Shown: piece after piece, positions 10,176-20,691 of the stretch
Position numbering within the stretch: the stretch's first letter is position 1
How the letters are laid out: each line of letters starts with the position of its first letter
DNA from: Branchiostoma floridae
Lineage: Eukaryota; Chordata; Leptocardii; Amphioxiformes; Branchiostomatidae
Assembly: GCF_000003815.2 (NCBI RefSeq)
Contig: NW_023365693.1
Span: 148,309 to 212,308, forward strand
Reading direction: 5' to 3'
Length of the DNA: 64,000 nucleotides
The notes under the pieces: model-generated
What the model was told of the DNA's origin: nothing
Seen by the model: the letters and a program-made list of their open reading frames with translations, nothing else
Databases searched by the model: none
Made by a program: the position numbers and the translations under genes

Positions 10176-11450
10176 TTACTGATATGTATTGGGCACTGCA
10201 CGTGTTTCTGATAGTTCTACGTCCTGGCCTTTGTCGTCTTGCACATCGCGATTCTGAAGTTTTTGTATGAACTTTCTGGCGCATGCCGCAATGGCCAGCG
10301 TCGAAAGCAAGGCAGCAACAACTGTTACGGTAATGGCTATAATGGCAGCTTTGGTGAAGGAATTTGATACTTTAGGGGCGGAAGTTGATGCTTTAGGGGC
10401 GGAACTTGATCCTTTAAGGACGGAACCTGATGATTTAGGGACGGAGGTTGATGTTTCGGGGACGGAACGGGTTACTTTAAGGGCGGAATTTGATACTTCG
10501 ACTTCATTTGTAGCGTTAGTCGACCGGATGATATGAGTGCGGTGTTCATTTACTGACGAAATAGTAATGTTTGGCGTGGTGATAGTCACCAGGGCTTCAG
10601 CCTGTCGGACCTTGAAGATAGTCGTGGACTGTTTTACTGTACCTGTTGCTGTGGTTTGAGCAACGGAAAGTGCTCTAGCTTTGGCAGTAGTGTAAGTTGA
10701 TACTGTAACAGTTGTTTGGAAAGAGTCGTCGGTGGTTGTCGTCTTGCAGTCAGGTAAGTTTACGTCATATAGCGGTGAGTCTTTGAAGTGGTCAGGACCG
10801 CTACACTTGAAGCCATTGCTCATCACAAGACTACCGTAAAATGGACCAGCCTTCAACTCATATGGACATCGACGAAGGCCAATGGCCTGGGACCAACAAC
10901 GCTCTTTGAATATGACAGCTAACTTTGCCAACCAGGACATACGACAGTCACAGCGGATGGGATTCCCTTGTATATGTCTGGTCACTTTCGGGATATTGGT
11001 TTGGGGAGGGACGCCCATGTTGGTTTCCGAGAATGTAGCCAGCTTGTTGCACTCTACATTCACCGTTGTAATGTATTTAAGTAGGTGTTTAACAGCCAAG
11101 CCGAGCCTGATAGAAGATAACTCATTATGAGACAAGTCAAGTGTTGTAAGGCGCCGCATGTGTCTCAAAGATTCCCAAGGGAATGTTGTGATGAGGTTGT
11201 GACTGAGATTTAGATTATTGACGTTTGCGAATTTGGAAAGGCCTTGGACTATTTGGATCTGGTTGTATGGCAGCTGCACGCCAGTCACGTAGCTCGGAGG
11301 GTTAGTAGGTAGGCTTGTTATGTTGGATTTTGGACAGTTGATCTTTGCAAATGGTCCATATCTTTCGACATAGCATCTCTCTGGAAATGTATCATTTGTG
11401 CCTGCACTTGTGAGTAGCATCATAATAAATAAGCACTTTAGATATTTCAT
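10176..11450 (-). CDS. LRR type I membrane protein, paralogue 2
   Basis: Intronless gene of 424 residues; the start is the ATG at 11450 (MKYLKCLFIMMLLTSAGTN), because upstream in-frame codons include no ATG. Signal peptide, N-cap (ERCYVE, INCPKS), LRRs (VQLPYNQIQIV, LNLSHNLITTF, LDLSHNELSSI), and a C-cap with GNPIRCDCRMSWLAKL and the phrase FKCSGPDHFKDSPLYD. The Thr/Ser stalk ends in about seven 7-residue repeats of the type SVPKAST or GSVLKGS. One membrane helix (AAIIAITVTVVAALLSTLAI) and a basic-acidic tail ending in VELSETRAVP follow. It is nearly identical to paralogue 3 in the ectodomain. Its position about 2.15 kb from paralogue 1 and 2.09 kb from paralogue 3 marks a regular tandem array. 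Confidence 0.87.
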   Translation of the reverse strand: MKYLKCLFIMMLLTSAGTNDTFPERCYVERYGPFAKINCPKSNITSLPTNPPSYVTGVQLPYNQIQIVQGLSKFANVNNLNLSHNLITTFPWESLRHMRRLTTLDLSHNELSSIRLGLAVKHLLKYITTVNVECNKLATFSETNMGVPPQTNIPKVTRHIQGNPIRCDCRMSWLAKLAVIFKERCWSQAIGLRRCPYELKAGPFYGSLVMSNGFKCSGPDHFKDSPLYDVNLPDCKTTTTDDSFQTTVTVSTYTTAKARALSVAQTTATGTVKQSTTIFKVRQAEALVTITTPNITISSVNEHRTHIIRSTNATNEVEVSNSALKVTRSVPETSTSVPKSSGSVLKGSSSAPKASTSAPKVSNSFTKAAIIAITVTVVAALLSTLAIAACARKFIQKLQNRDVQDDKGQDVELSETRAVPNTYQ

Positions 11451-12266
11451 GATGGTGATCAAGGACTGTAATGACGTTGCAAAATAGGCTGGTTTAAAGT
11501 TTAAGTTAGTTCTTCGCCGTTTGCTTTTTACTTAAAAATAAGATTAGCTTTTCTTAGTAAACCAGCTTTAAGGGTTAAGGAATGGTTTAGTATCACAAGA
11601 AAGGCTGTTTTGAAACTCCAGGTCTTTCCTCGCCGTTTGGTCTTTCCTTAGTTTTGCTTAAATTTGAGATAAAGGTTTTCTACTTAAGGAGAGATGTCAG
11701 ATGACAATTTTTACGAGTAAAGTAATGGTTTCTGATAACAGGGGAGTTTCGTAGGTGTCGTGGTTGGATTGAGATGAGGTGAAACCGATGATGGCTGCGT
11801 TTTCTCGCCGGGCCGGAAGTGCCCTGCAACACAAGGAGACAACTCTCAGTTCACGTCAAACTATGGACACCTCATTGGAATGAATAAAAACTGCCGGCGC
11901 CTCTTCTTTCACTCTGTTAGGATGGTTGAGGACAGCTTTTACGCACAAGTTAAGGACGTTGTCAGTTTCTTCATCGATCTTGTTTGAGGAGGCACCTTGT
12001 AGTCATGGTCTTTAAAGTCTCATTTTCCATTATGTGATGCTTTGTATTAGTGAAAGAAAGGAGTTATGTTCTAGTTCTACTTCTCAAAACCACGAAGACA
12101 TTAGTGTGAACATCTGACCAAAAGAATGTTCAAGGCACTCAGCTGCAGTTTTATGCAGCCATTTTATGAATGTTAGATTTGACAAAGACAGTTTTGGTCG
12201 CGTAATTTGCAGCGAGACTCCTTGACTGTAAGCCAAAGAGATTTTTCTGCTCCTCCACAAAATGTT
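11451..12266. repeat. Spacer of the LRR tandem unit
   Basis: 5' flank of paralogue 2 and 3' flank of paralogue 3. It carries the block AAAGGCTGTTTTGAAACTCC, the phrase CAACACAAGGAGACAACTCTC and the phrase CAAAAGAATGTTCAAGGCAC. All three recur at matching places in the neighbouring spacers (9675-10175, 13560-14365 and in part 15640-16310). Conservation of the spacer with the gene shows that the whole unit of about 2.1 kb was duplicated. Confidence 0.75.
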
Positions 12267-13526
12267 TTACTGATTTGCATCAGGACCTGCAGCTGTTTCT
12301 GACAGTTCTACGCCCTGCCCTTTGTGATCTTGCACTTCGTGATTCTGTCGTTTTTGTATGAACTTCCTGGTGCATGCGACAATGGTCAGCGCCAGAAACA
12401 AGGCAGCAACAACAGCAATTGCTACAATGGCAGCTTTTGGTACGGAACTTGATACGTTAAGGGCGGAACCTGATCCTTTAGGGACGGCAGTTGATGTTTT
12501 GGGGACGGAATCTGATACCTTAAGGGCGGAACCCGATGCTTTGGGGACGGAAGTTGATGCTTTAACTTCATTTGTAGCGTTAGTCGACCGGGTGATATGC
12601 GTGTGGTGTTCATTTACTGACGAAACAGTAATGTTTGGCGTGGTGATAGTCACCAGGGTTTCAACCTGTCCGGCCTTGAAACTGGTCGTGGATTGTTTTG
12701 TTGCACTTGTGCTAGTGAGGCTGTCTTTTGTGGTTTGGGCAACGGAAAGGGCTCTAGCTTTGGCAGTAGTGGAAGTCGCTACAGTTGTTTGGAAAATGTG
12801 GCTGTTCGTTGGTGTAACATTGCAGTCAGGTAAGTTTATGCCATATAGCGGCGAGTCTTTGAAGTGGTCAGGACTGCTACACTTGAAGCCATTGCTCATC
12901 ACAAGACTACCGTAAAATGGACCAGCCTTCAACTCATATGGACATTGATGAAGGCCAATGGCCTGGGACCAACAACGCTCTTTGAATATGACAGCTAACT
13001 CTGCCAACCAGGACATACGACAGTCACAGCGGATGGGATTCCCATGTATATGCCTGGTCACTTTCGGGATATTGGTTTGGGGAGGGACGCCCATGTTGGT
13101 TTCCGAGAATGTAGCCAGCTTGTTGTGCTCTACATTCACCGTTCCAATGTATCTAAGTCTGTGTTTAACGGCCAAGTCGAGCCTGATAGAAGATAACTCA
13201 TTATGAGACAAGTCAAGTGTTGTAAGGCGCCGCATGTGTCTCAAAGATTCCCAAGGGAATGTTGTGATGAGGTTGTGACTGAGATTTAGATTTTTGACGT
13301 TTGCGAATTTGGAAAGGCCTTGGACTATTTGGATCTGATTGTATGGCAGCTGCACGTCTCTCACGTATTTTGGAGGGTTAGTAGGTAGGCTTGTTATGTT
13401 GGATTTTGGACAGTTGATCTTTGCAAATGGTCCATGTCTTTCGACATAGCATCTCTCTGGAAATGCATCATTTGTGCCTGCACTTGTGAGTAGCATCATA
13501 ATAAATAAGCACTTTAAATATTTCAT
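12267..13526 (-). CDS. LRR type I membrane protein, paralogue 3
   Basis: Intronless gene of 419 residues, start at the ATG at 13526. It has the same order as paralogue 2: signal peptide, cysteine N-cap, LRRs (LNLSHNLITTF, LDLSHNELSSI), C-cap (GNPIRCDCRMSWLAEL), a Thr/Ser stalk, one membrane helix (AAIVAIAVVAALFLALTIVA) and a short tail (VELSETAAGPDANQ). The stalk ends in about six 7-residue repeats (STSVPKA, SGSALKV, SDSVPKT, STAVPKG and similar). Ectodomain identity with paralogue 2 is very high, but the stalk before the repeats differs by indels, including an added KDSLTSTSATKQ segment shared with paralogue 4. This pattern suggests recent duplication or gene conversion of the LRR part with faster stalk change. 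Confidence 0.87.
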   Translation of the reverse strand: MKYLKCLFIMMLLTSAGTNDAFPERCYVERHGPFAKINCPKSNITSLPTNPPKYVRDVQLPYNQIQIVQGLSKFANVKNLNLSHNLITTFPWESLRHMRRLTTLDLSHNELSSIRLDLAVKHRLRYIGTVNVEHNKLATFSETNMGVPPQTNIPKVTRHIHGNPIRCDCRMSWLAELAVIFKERCWSQAIGLHQCPYELKAGPFYGSLVMSNGFKCSSPDHFKDSPLYGINLPDCNVTPTNSHIFQTTVATSTTAKARALSVAQTTKDSLTSTSATKQSTTSFKAGQVETLVTITTPNITVSSVNEHHTHITRSTNATNEVKASTSVPKASGSALKVSDSVPKTSTAVPKGSGSALNVSSSVPKAAIVAIAVVAALFLALTIVACTRKFIQKRQNHEVQDHKGQGVELSETAAGPDANQ

Positions 13527-13534
13527 GATGGTGA

Positions 13535-14365
13535 TCAAGGACTGTAATGACGTTGCAAAATAGGCTGGTTTAAAGTTTAAGTTAGTTCCTCACCGTTTGC
13601 TTTTTACTTGAAAATAAGATTAGCTTTTTTTTAGTAAATCAGCTTTAAGGGGTAAGGAATGAATGGTTGATTGTCACAAGAAAGGCTGTTTTGAAGCTTC
13701 AGGTCTTTCCTAGCCGTTTGGTCTTTCCCTAGGTTTGCTTAGATTTGAGATAAAGGTTTTCTCAATCTATATGTAAGACTTAAGGAGAGATGTCAGATGA
13801 CAGTTTAACGAGTAAAGTAATGGTTTCTGATAAAAGGGGAGTTTCGTAGGTGTCGTGGTTGGATTGAGATGAGGTGAAACTGACGATAGCTGCGTTTTCT
13901 CGCCGGGCCGGAAGTGCCCTGCAACACAAGGAGAATAACTCTCAGTTCACTTCAAACTTTGGACACCTCATTGGAAAGAATAAAAAAAACTGCCTCTTCT
14001 TTCACTCTGTTAGGATTGTTAAAGACAGTTTTATACACACATGTACAAAAGGACGTTGTCAGTTTCTTCATCGATCTTGTTTGAGGAGGCACCTTGTAGG
14101 CATGGTCTTAAAAGTCTCATTTTCCAGTATGTGATGCTTTGTATTAGTGAAAGAAAAGGGTCATGTTGAGGTTTAGATTCTTTGGCCTACTTCTCAAAAC
14201 CACGAAGACATTGGTGTGAACAACTGACCAAAAGAATGTTCAAGGCACTCAGTTGAATTCTGTGCAGCTTTTTTATGAAAATTTAATTTGACGCAGACAC
14301 TGTTTTAGTCACGTAATTTTGACTGCAAGTCAAAGAAATTTTGTTCTGCTCCTCCACAAAATATT
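13535..14365. repeat. Spacer of the LRR tandem unit, second copy
   Basis: It matches the 11451-12266 spacer block by block: the AAAGGCTGTTTTGAAGCTTC segment, the TGCAACACAAGGAGAATAAC segment and the AAAAGAATGTTCAAGGCACT segment, in the same order and at similar distances. No independent gene is seen; a short frame at 13874-14134 is only conserved spacer. Confidence 0.7.
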
Positions 14366-15622
14366 TCACTGATTTGCAACGGGTCCTGCAGCTGTTTTTG
14401 ATAGTTCTATGCCCTTCCCTTTGTCGTCTTCTTCATCATGATTTGGACGCTTCTGAATGAACTTTCTGGTGCATGCGGCAATGGCCAGTGTCAGAAACAA
14501 AGCGGCAACAACAGCAATGGCTATAATGGCAGCTTTTGGTACGGAACTTGATGCGTTAAGGGCGGAATCTGATGCTTTAGGGGTGGAGGTTGATGTTTTG
14601 GGGACGGAATCTGATACCTTCAGGGCGGAACCCGATGCTTTGGGGACGGAAGTTGATGCTTTAACTTCATTTGTAGCGTTAGTCAACCGAATGATATGCG
14701 TGTGGTGTTCATTTACTGACGAGACAGTAATGTTTGGCGAGGTGATAGTCACCAGGGCTTCAGCCTGTCCGGCCTTGAAGATAGTCGTGGACTGTTCTGT
14801 TGCACCTTTGCTAGTGAGGCTGTCTTTTGTGGTTTGGGCAACGAAAATGGCTCTAGATTTGGCAGTAGTGGAAGTCGCTACAGTTGTTCGGAAACAGTCG
14901 TCGGAGGTTGTAACATTGCAGTCATGCAGGTTTACGTCATACAGCGGTGAGTCTTTGAAGTGGTCGGGATCGCTACACTTTGATTCCAAGACAAGCTTCA
15001 GACTTTTATAAAATGGACCAGTACTCAACTCCCTTGGACATGGTCGAAGAGGATTGTACCGGGTACACAGCTCGTCGATTTGGGCAGCTAGTTTTGCCAA
15101 CCACGACATACAGCAGTCACAGCGAATGGGGTTCCCCTCTATACGCCTGAAAACCTTCATACTACTGGTTCGGGGAGGAACGCCCATGTTGGCTTCCGAG
15201 AATGTGGCCAGCTTGTTGTAGGCTACATTCACCGTTGTAATGTATTTCGACGGTCCGCGTCTGACCACCAAGTCGAGCCTGATCGAGGATAACTGATTAT
15301 GCGACAAGTCAAGTCGTCTAAGGCGCCGCAGGTGACTCAAAGATTCCCAAGGAAATGTTGTGATCAGGTTATGGCTGACATTTAGTGTATAGACGTTTGC
15401 GAATTTGGAAAGGCCTTGGACTATTTGGATCTGATTGTATGGCAGCTGCACGTCTCTCACGTATTTTGGAGGGTTAGTTGGTAGGCTTGTTATGTCGGAT
15501 TTGGGGCATTTGATATCGGCAGAAGATCGAGATTTTCTGACATAGCATCTCTCCGGAAATGAATCATTTGTGCCTGCACTTGTGAGCAGCATCAAAATAA
15601 CGAAGCACCTCAAATATTTCAT
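14366..15622 (-). CDS. LRR type I membrane protein, paralogue 4
   Basis: Intronless gene of 418 residues; the start is the ATG at 15622 (MKYLRCFVILMLLTSAGTN), since the upstream in-frame extension begins at a TTG. It shares the fold of its neighbours: N-cap (ERCYVRK, IKCPKS), LRRs (LNVSHNLITTF, LDLSHNQLSSI), a C-cap (GNPIRCDCCMSWLAKL), a Thr/Ser stalk with about six 7-residue repeats, one membrane helix (AAIIAIAVVAALFLTLAIAA) and a tail ending IELSKTAAGPVANQ. The C-cap has an extra cysteine (CDCCMS instead of CDCRMS) and a different loop (QIDELCTRYNPLRPCP), so its disulfide pattern may differ. It is the most 5' unit of the array and has the longest upstream repeat region. Confidence 0.87.
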   Translation of the reverse strand: MKYLRCFVILMLLTSAGTNDSFPERCYVRKSRSSADIKCPKSDITSLPTNPPKYVRDVQLPYNQIQIVQGLSKFANVYTLNVSHNLITTFPWESLSHLRRLRRLDLSHNQLSSIRLDLVVRRGPSKYITTVNVAYNKLATFSEANMGVPPRTSSMKVFRRIEGNPIRCDCCMSWLAKLAAQIDELCTRYNPLRPCPRELSTGPFYKSLKLVLESKCSDPDHFKDSPLYDVNLHDCNVTTSDDCFRTTVATSTTAKSRAIFVAQTTKDSLTSKGATEQSTTIFKAGQAEALVTITSPNITVSSVNEHHTHIIRLTNATNEVKASTSVPKASGSALKVSDSVPKTSTSTPKASDSALNASSSVPKAAIIAIAVVAALFLTLAIAACTRKFIQKRPNHDEEDDKGKGIELSKTAAGPVANQ

Positions 15623-15639
15623 AATCGTGGTCAAGGACT

Positions 15640-16310
15640 GCAAAACGTTACAAAATAGACTAGTTTAAGTTAGTTCCTAACCTTATGCCCTTTACTTTGT
15701 TTTACTTAAAAATGAGATTTATTTTTCTTATGAATCCAACTTTAAGAGACAAGGGATGGTGTAATGTCACCAGAAAGACTGCTTTTAAATTCCAGGTCGT
15801 TCCTAGCCGTTTAGTCTTTGCTTAGTTTTGCTTCAATTTGAGATGGAGGTTTTCTAAATCTATGTGTGAGAGTGAGTTACGGAGTGATATTCGATAACAA
15901 TTAAGTCAGCTTTAGGAGTAAAGTAACGATGTCTTTGTTCTACTTTAAAATGAGATTAACGTTTCTTAGCAATCCAGCTTTAAGGGACAAGGAATGATTT
16001 TGTGTCACCAGAAAGGCTGCTTTTAAATTCCAGGTCTGGCTTCGCCGTTTTGGCCTAACTTAGTTTTGCGTAAATTTGAGATGAACGTTTTTTAATCAAT
16101 TTTAAAGACTTTAGGAGTGATGTCCGATATATACAGTTGAGTCAGCTTTAAGAGTAAAGTAACAGTGGAATTTTGTAAGTCGTGGATGGGGGGGGGGGGG
16201 CTGAGAAACAGATGATAGCTGCGTTTTTACGTCAAACTGTCGTCAGACCGGAATGCCCTGTAACACAAGGGAAACAACTCTCAGTTCACTTCTAATTACC
16301 ACCGCCTCAT
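15640..16310. repeat. Upstream repeats of LRR paralogue 4
   Basis: The block with AGAAAGACTGCTTTTAAATT, TCGTTCCTAGCCGTTT and TTTGAGATGGAGGTTTTCTA appears twice (from about 15770 and about 16008, spacing near 240 bp), followed by the conserved TAACACAAGGGAAACAACTC segment at about 16261. A 12-base G run is at 16189-16200. This resembles the repeats 5' of the other three genes. Confidence 0.65.
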
Positions 16311-16387
16311 TAGACTAGTTAAACATTGCACCATCTTTTGCCCCGTTAGGACTACGTGTGCCTATCAGCCTTATATGCCTGACTGCG

Positions 16388-16720
16388 TGCGTACATGTAG
16401 TCCAGTGGTTATAGCGACCAAGCCTCTAGCTCTGGAACTAGAAGCTGTGAGTTCGATTCCGGCTGTGTCGCTCGCCGGACAAGGCGACATGAACGCTACC
16501 GGAAAGAGTTGCAGTCCTTGGACAGGACGTTAAAAGATGTGGTCCACTGTTCATTGTGCTTGTCGAAAAGAGCTAGGGGAATTTCCCCGGTACAATGAAC
16601 CTGTAGATCCTGTACATGGCGTCTGCCTTCTCTGTCACAATCAGTGGAAGACTATCTCAGACTAACTGAGTCGAGTCGATCGAAAAACTAGATAAAGATA
16701 ATAATAGCAAGGATTTAATA
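16388..16720 (+). mobile_element. tRNA-derived SINE
   Basis: The head is tRNA-like: a box A region TAGTCCAGTGGTTATAGCGA and a box B GAGTTCGATTCCGG about 35 bp later match RNA polymerase III internal promoter elements. A non-tRNA body follows (TCGCCGGACAAGGCGACATG, TTGGACAGGACGTTAAA, CCCGGTACAATGAACC), then an A-rich AATAATAGC tail. It does not fold as an intact tRNA gene: no acceptor-stem partner is found downstream of the T arm. It is a retroposon copy, not a tRNA gene. The 3' boundary is approximate. Confidence 0.8.
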
Positions 16721-17368
16721 ATAAAATGTTAGAACCACTCATCTGCAGGTTTATGCATTTGACGGACACCTCAAGGCTGAAGTCGTGAAATTCAAAGGAA
16801 ATCTTGCTAACGAAAGTATTGAGCCAGCGGAGGATGGTACTCAGGCTAAATTAACGCCATCTCGCATTGATGTGTAAGCAGAACGATCTGACTGTTGGAT
16901 CATGAGCATAAGTAAAGGTATCAATGCTTTTGATGGGCAACTGGGCAGCTATCATTTGTTAGAGCGCGTATCATAGAATGTACAAGATCTGATTGCCAAA
17001 TATACTCCGCCCATTGACCAACTCAGTACATTGAACTACTTCGAAAATATGCTGACTTTCAATGTCAAAGACATAAAACCTGGGGATAAGGATGAGCTAG
17101 GGGTGGGTACCAGTACAGAAAATTCATGTCCAGGTCCGGTCCAGGTTCAGAGGATCAGGACCAGGTCCGGTGAACTTATCATACTCATTACTCAAAACAT
17201 TAATGGACCAATTCGCTAACAAAGGATTCTGTTATGTGTAAACAACACTAACCGCATGCGCATCTCTTTTAGCTTGACTGTGAAAACCTGGTAAAATGAC
17301 TATCAACTCTCCTCTACTGCACTCTTGTTATTTGCTTGGACCTGTAAGCCCCAAACTACGTAAACACC
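16721..17368. other. Intergenic, no gene seen
   Basis: Low-information sequence with short chance frames. The AGGTCCGGTCCAGGTTCAGA region at about 17131-17165 is a small imperfect repeat of GGTCCGGT. Nothing else is recognised. Confidence 0.45.
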
Positions 17369-17529
17369 TAGTCTCCAAGCAGACCCTACGGTGCCTTAGA
17401 AATAGTATCAAAGCTGGCAAGGGACTTAGTATAGCCTCCGATGCCCGTTTGACTCCCTTTGGCCGGCTATACTCCTTTGCCAGCTTTGATACTATCTCTT
17501 TAGGCACCGTAGGGTCTGCTTGGAGACTG
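17369..17529. mobile_element. Palindromic MITE, CTCCAAGCAGA family
   Basis: A near-perfect hairpin. The left arm (TAGTCTCCAAGCAGACCCTA, CGGTGCCT, AGTATCAAAGCTGGCAA) is repeated in inverse on the right (TTGCCAGCTTTGATACT, AGGCACCG, TAGGGTCTGCTTGGAGACTG), leaving a loop of about 45 bp around CCGTTTGACTCCCTTTGG. It has the same arms as the copies at 34025-34183 and 51457-51636. No target duplication is clear at this copy. Confidence 0.85.
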
Positions 17530-20442
17530 CCGATAAATTTTGTTCATTTTCGATTCAAAGTCGATTTTGTATACCGGTGCCCACTCTCAGGATGAGCGTT
17601 ACAAACTTACACCAAAAAGTAGTTACTCAAGCAAATGGATATGGTTTTAGAGACGGTCAGACGTTTCGGATATAATCCACTATCCTTCGTCAGTGACACT
17701 GAAGAGATCTGGAAGAAACACGTCCTTTATACTCTAACTATGAAGGAAGACAATTTCAGATGCCCAATAGGAAACGTTGTTAGACAATTCAGACAGAAGA
17801 CAATTTGGATTCCAAAGAAAACAAAGGTAGGGCAAAATCAAGCTGAAGATAATTTGGATTTCAAAGGATAACAAGGCTAAGACACAGTTAATGCAAATGA
17901 GTCAATTAGCTCCTGTTGTTTTAGTAGCAACTTACCGTGTAGTTGGGCAGGAGACAGATGTGGTGAGCGGCGTTACGTGGCGATCAAGAATACAAGTTGA
18001 AATGCGTCGGTCTGTTCTGAGGGTTGCAGGTCTAACTTTTCACGATATATCCTGAAAAAGGGGCCATAAATGACTGGATTAACCTCAAGGCGGTGTAAAA
18101 AAAACAATTCGAAGTTTGATACGGACTGTTATGTACCCCACTCAATCAAAAAATGAGCAGTCCTTATCAAATATCGAGTACTAGTAAGTTACGGAGGAAA
18201 TATCAATAAAGTCTGATATAGAGTTGATATTCCTATTTAACCACATTTATCTCAACAACGAAGAGCGAACTACTTCGAATTCTGCAAAAAATCGAGGACA
18301 CTTCGGATAGAACCTACGCGAGACATAAATTACCGTGACCATCAAAGCTTACAGCTGTGGGACAGATACCTGAGCTCATTTAGGAACATGGAACATGTAT
18401 GGAGTTTCTTTTTTCTAGTCTGTCGAAACCGATTGTTCAAGTTTGAAGGCAACTAAACAAGTCCTTAGAATCAGTACAATATTGCCACAAGTTGTTGACA
18501 GAGATAGAAGTAAGTTTTGATTCAGTCGAAGGCCTGAATGTCTCTAGGAGAGTACTAATCATAGCACCAATGCTATGGTACCATTTTAGAAAAAGTGGCC
18601 CCTGCGGGTAAATTAAGCGCTATTTTTCTACATGGCCATATGGGAACCCTACCGGGCTATTTTAGGGCACGGCCAAGTCCCTGGATTTTTCAAAACTCAC
18701 AGTTAAAATCAAGCCCGGACCCGGCAACAAATAGATGCCCGATTACTTAGTCGTGATGTACCCCCAGTATCCAGCAGTCCACCGGGACAAATTAGTGGCT
18801 TCAGAGCCCGAGAAGGCGAGAACTGAGCGTATTACTCTGGAAAAAAACAACTCACGGTACTACTAAAGATAGTACAACCGTGTGCAAATGGTACCGCGAC
18901 CGTAGTATTACATGTACATGGGTGTCTCCAGAACGAGGCTCACTTGTAGAATGCTCGCTTCGCCAATAAAAATTAACATGGGAATTTCTACTTCTTCGTT
19001 TCTGGGTATCGGGCCACCGTAGGCAAACTGAGAACCATGAGCATAGTGAGACTATAACTAGCTACAAATGGCAGCCAGAGTGCGGGGGCTTGCCGCTGAA
19101 ATAATCTGCTACAGGGTGACATTTTTTACACATCGAGGGGATCTAGACATGTGTAAGAACGGTCTACCCGCATCAAGTGAGAACCCACGGCGCTTAGAAT
19201 TTCGAAATACTATCATAGCGCCGGATCTACTTAAAATCCAACTTCAAGCCAATACCTGTAAAGGATTGTTGTCAAATGTCAAGCAACGTCCTGGCTAATC
19301 ATACCGCCGATTGCTAATCTAACTCGCCGGACAAACTGCCTCGGGCTGCCGAAGAAATTGGCTGCCGGTCCCCAAAACTATACGAGTACAGTCGAGCATC
19401 CCTTTATATGTTTTTCACGGTGCTATACTGTCTAACGCATCTCAGGATTAGTCAAATATGATATCACTCTTTTATAGAGAAACCAGCGTTAGCTGTGCCC
19501 TGTACAATGGGTAGAAAGGTTGCAAACATACCGGTCTTTGTTTCAGAGAACGGCTGGAACGGCTGGCTCTGTCACCTTCAACGAGTGCTCGGGTAGAGAA
19601 AAGACAAGCGCATGTCTTGCGGGGCCCTTTTATGATCTCAAAGACGTGGGCGTTATCTTATTTCATGTCTACCTTCGCAATCTGTACGTAATCCTGAAAA
19701 CTCCGAGAAATGATGAATATATGAAATATATGAGATAGTCTAGGCTCTTTTGATTGACGTACATGCCGTACTTTTGCCACGTGTCTCTGCTATTGCAAAT
19801 AACTATAGACACGTCATGAAAACATTGGATATGACAGAGACTACGGATTGGTGTGCAGAGGCGTTTGTTTGCGTCACCATGTTTCGTAAACAAGTTTGTA
19901 TCTGGCTCATAACAATCTCTCTTTGCAAAGAACGTTCAGACTACTTATCAACTTCTATGATCGCACGACGATTGCATTTTTTGTACAGCTACTGATAACT
20001 GATCTAAATTGCTTGTCTAGATATACGTTGATGCAGTGTACCTAGTAGATTTTTTAACTGTAATTTTTTAACTGTAAAGCAAGCCTTAATGCTATCGATT
20101 GTGTAATTTTATGTATCTTCACCATCAAGATATGTATCTTATCGATGAAATAAACCAATTAATGTTTCGATTATTATTCAATATTTTGAAGGTTAGCGCG
20201 TGGGAAGATGACTCCCACGACGCAGACGTAGTTCGACTATTAAATAAACTTTCAAGATTGCGTGAAGATTGTGAACTTTAAGGTGGCCACGTAACGGCGC
20301 CCACGTCTTCACCCACACCTTAGACAATCAAGCCTTGCCCTTTGTCTGCTTCATCATATGACTGCTCTTCACATTTGAGGAAAAACAGCAACGTCTGTAA
20401 CATTCTGAGTAATGCTACGATCCCATTTACACAGGTACCCGT
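17530..20442. other. Gene-poor stretch, nothing recognised
   Basis: Almost 3 kb without a supportable gene, RNA or transposon terminus. Open frames are under 82 codons and on both strands. Single-exon coding or splice-linked coding could not be argued for any of them. Confidence 0.45.
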
Positions 20443-20691
20443 TACTCTCCNNNNNNNNNNNNNNNNNNNNNNNNNNNNNNNNNNNNNNNNNNNNNNNNNN
20501 NNNNNNNNNNNNNNNNNNNNNNNNNNNNNNNNNNNNNNNNNNNNNNNNNNCTTCGGGGGGAGGAGTACTAACACAGAATTTGAAAGGATGTCCCTGCCCC
20601 AATGCGTTTTGAGGCAGAGGTAAGAGGAGCGCCAGTGTAATTTTTCCGACTACTACTATATCTACGCGACTCAACCTCTGCTTGGAGAGTA
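20443..20691. mobile_element. Fold-back element with 9-bp target duplication; contains assembly gap
   Basis: The left end TACTCTCC (20443-20450) runs into a 100-N gap (20451-20550). The right end is CAACCTCTGCTTGGAGAGTA, ending at 20691. The flanks carry a perfect 9-bp direct repeat GGTACCCGT at 20434-20442 and 20692-20700. The right arm matches the AACCTCTGCTTGGA arm of the 3779-4214 element. A 9-bp duplication is typical of Mutator-like elements; that assignment is inference. The gap hides most of the left arm, so the true length is unknown. Confidence 0.75.

Noticed and set aside
16388-16480. Possible tRNA gene
   Set aside because: Box A and box B are present, but no complete cloverleaf or acceptor stem pairs; the tRNA-unrelated body shows it is a SINE.
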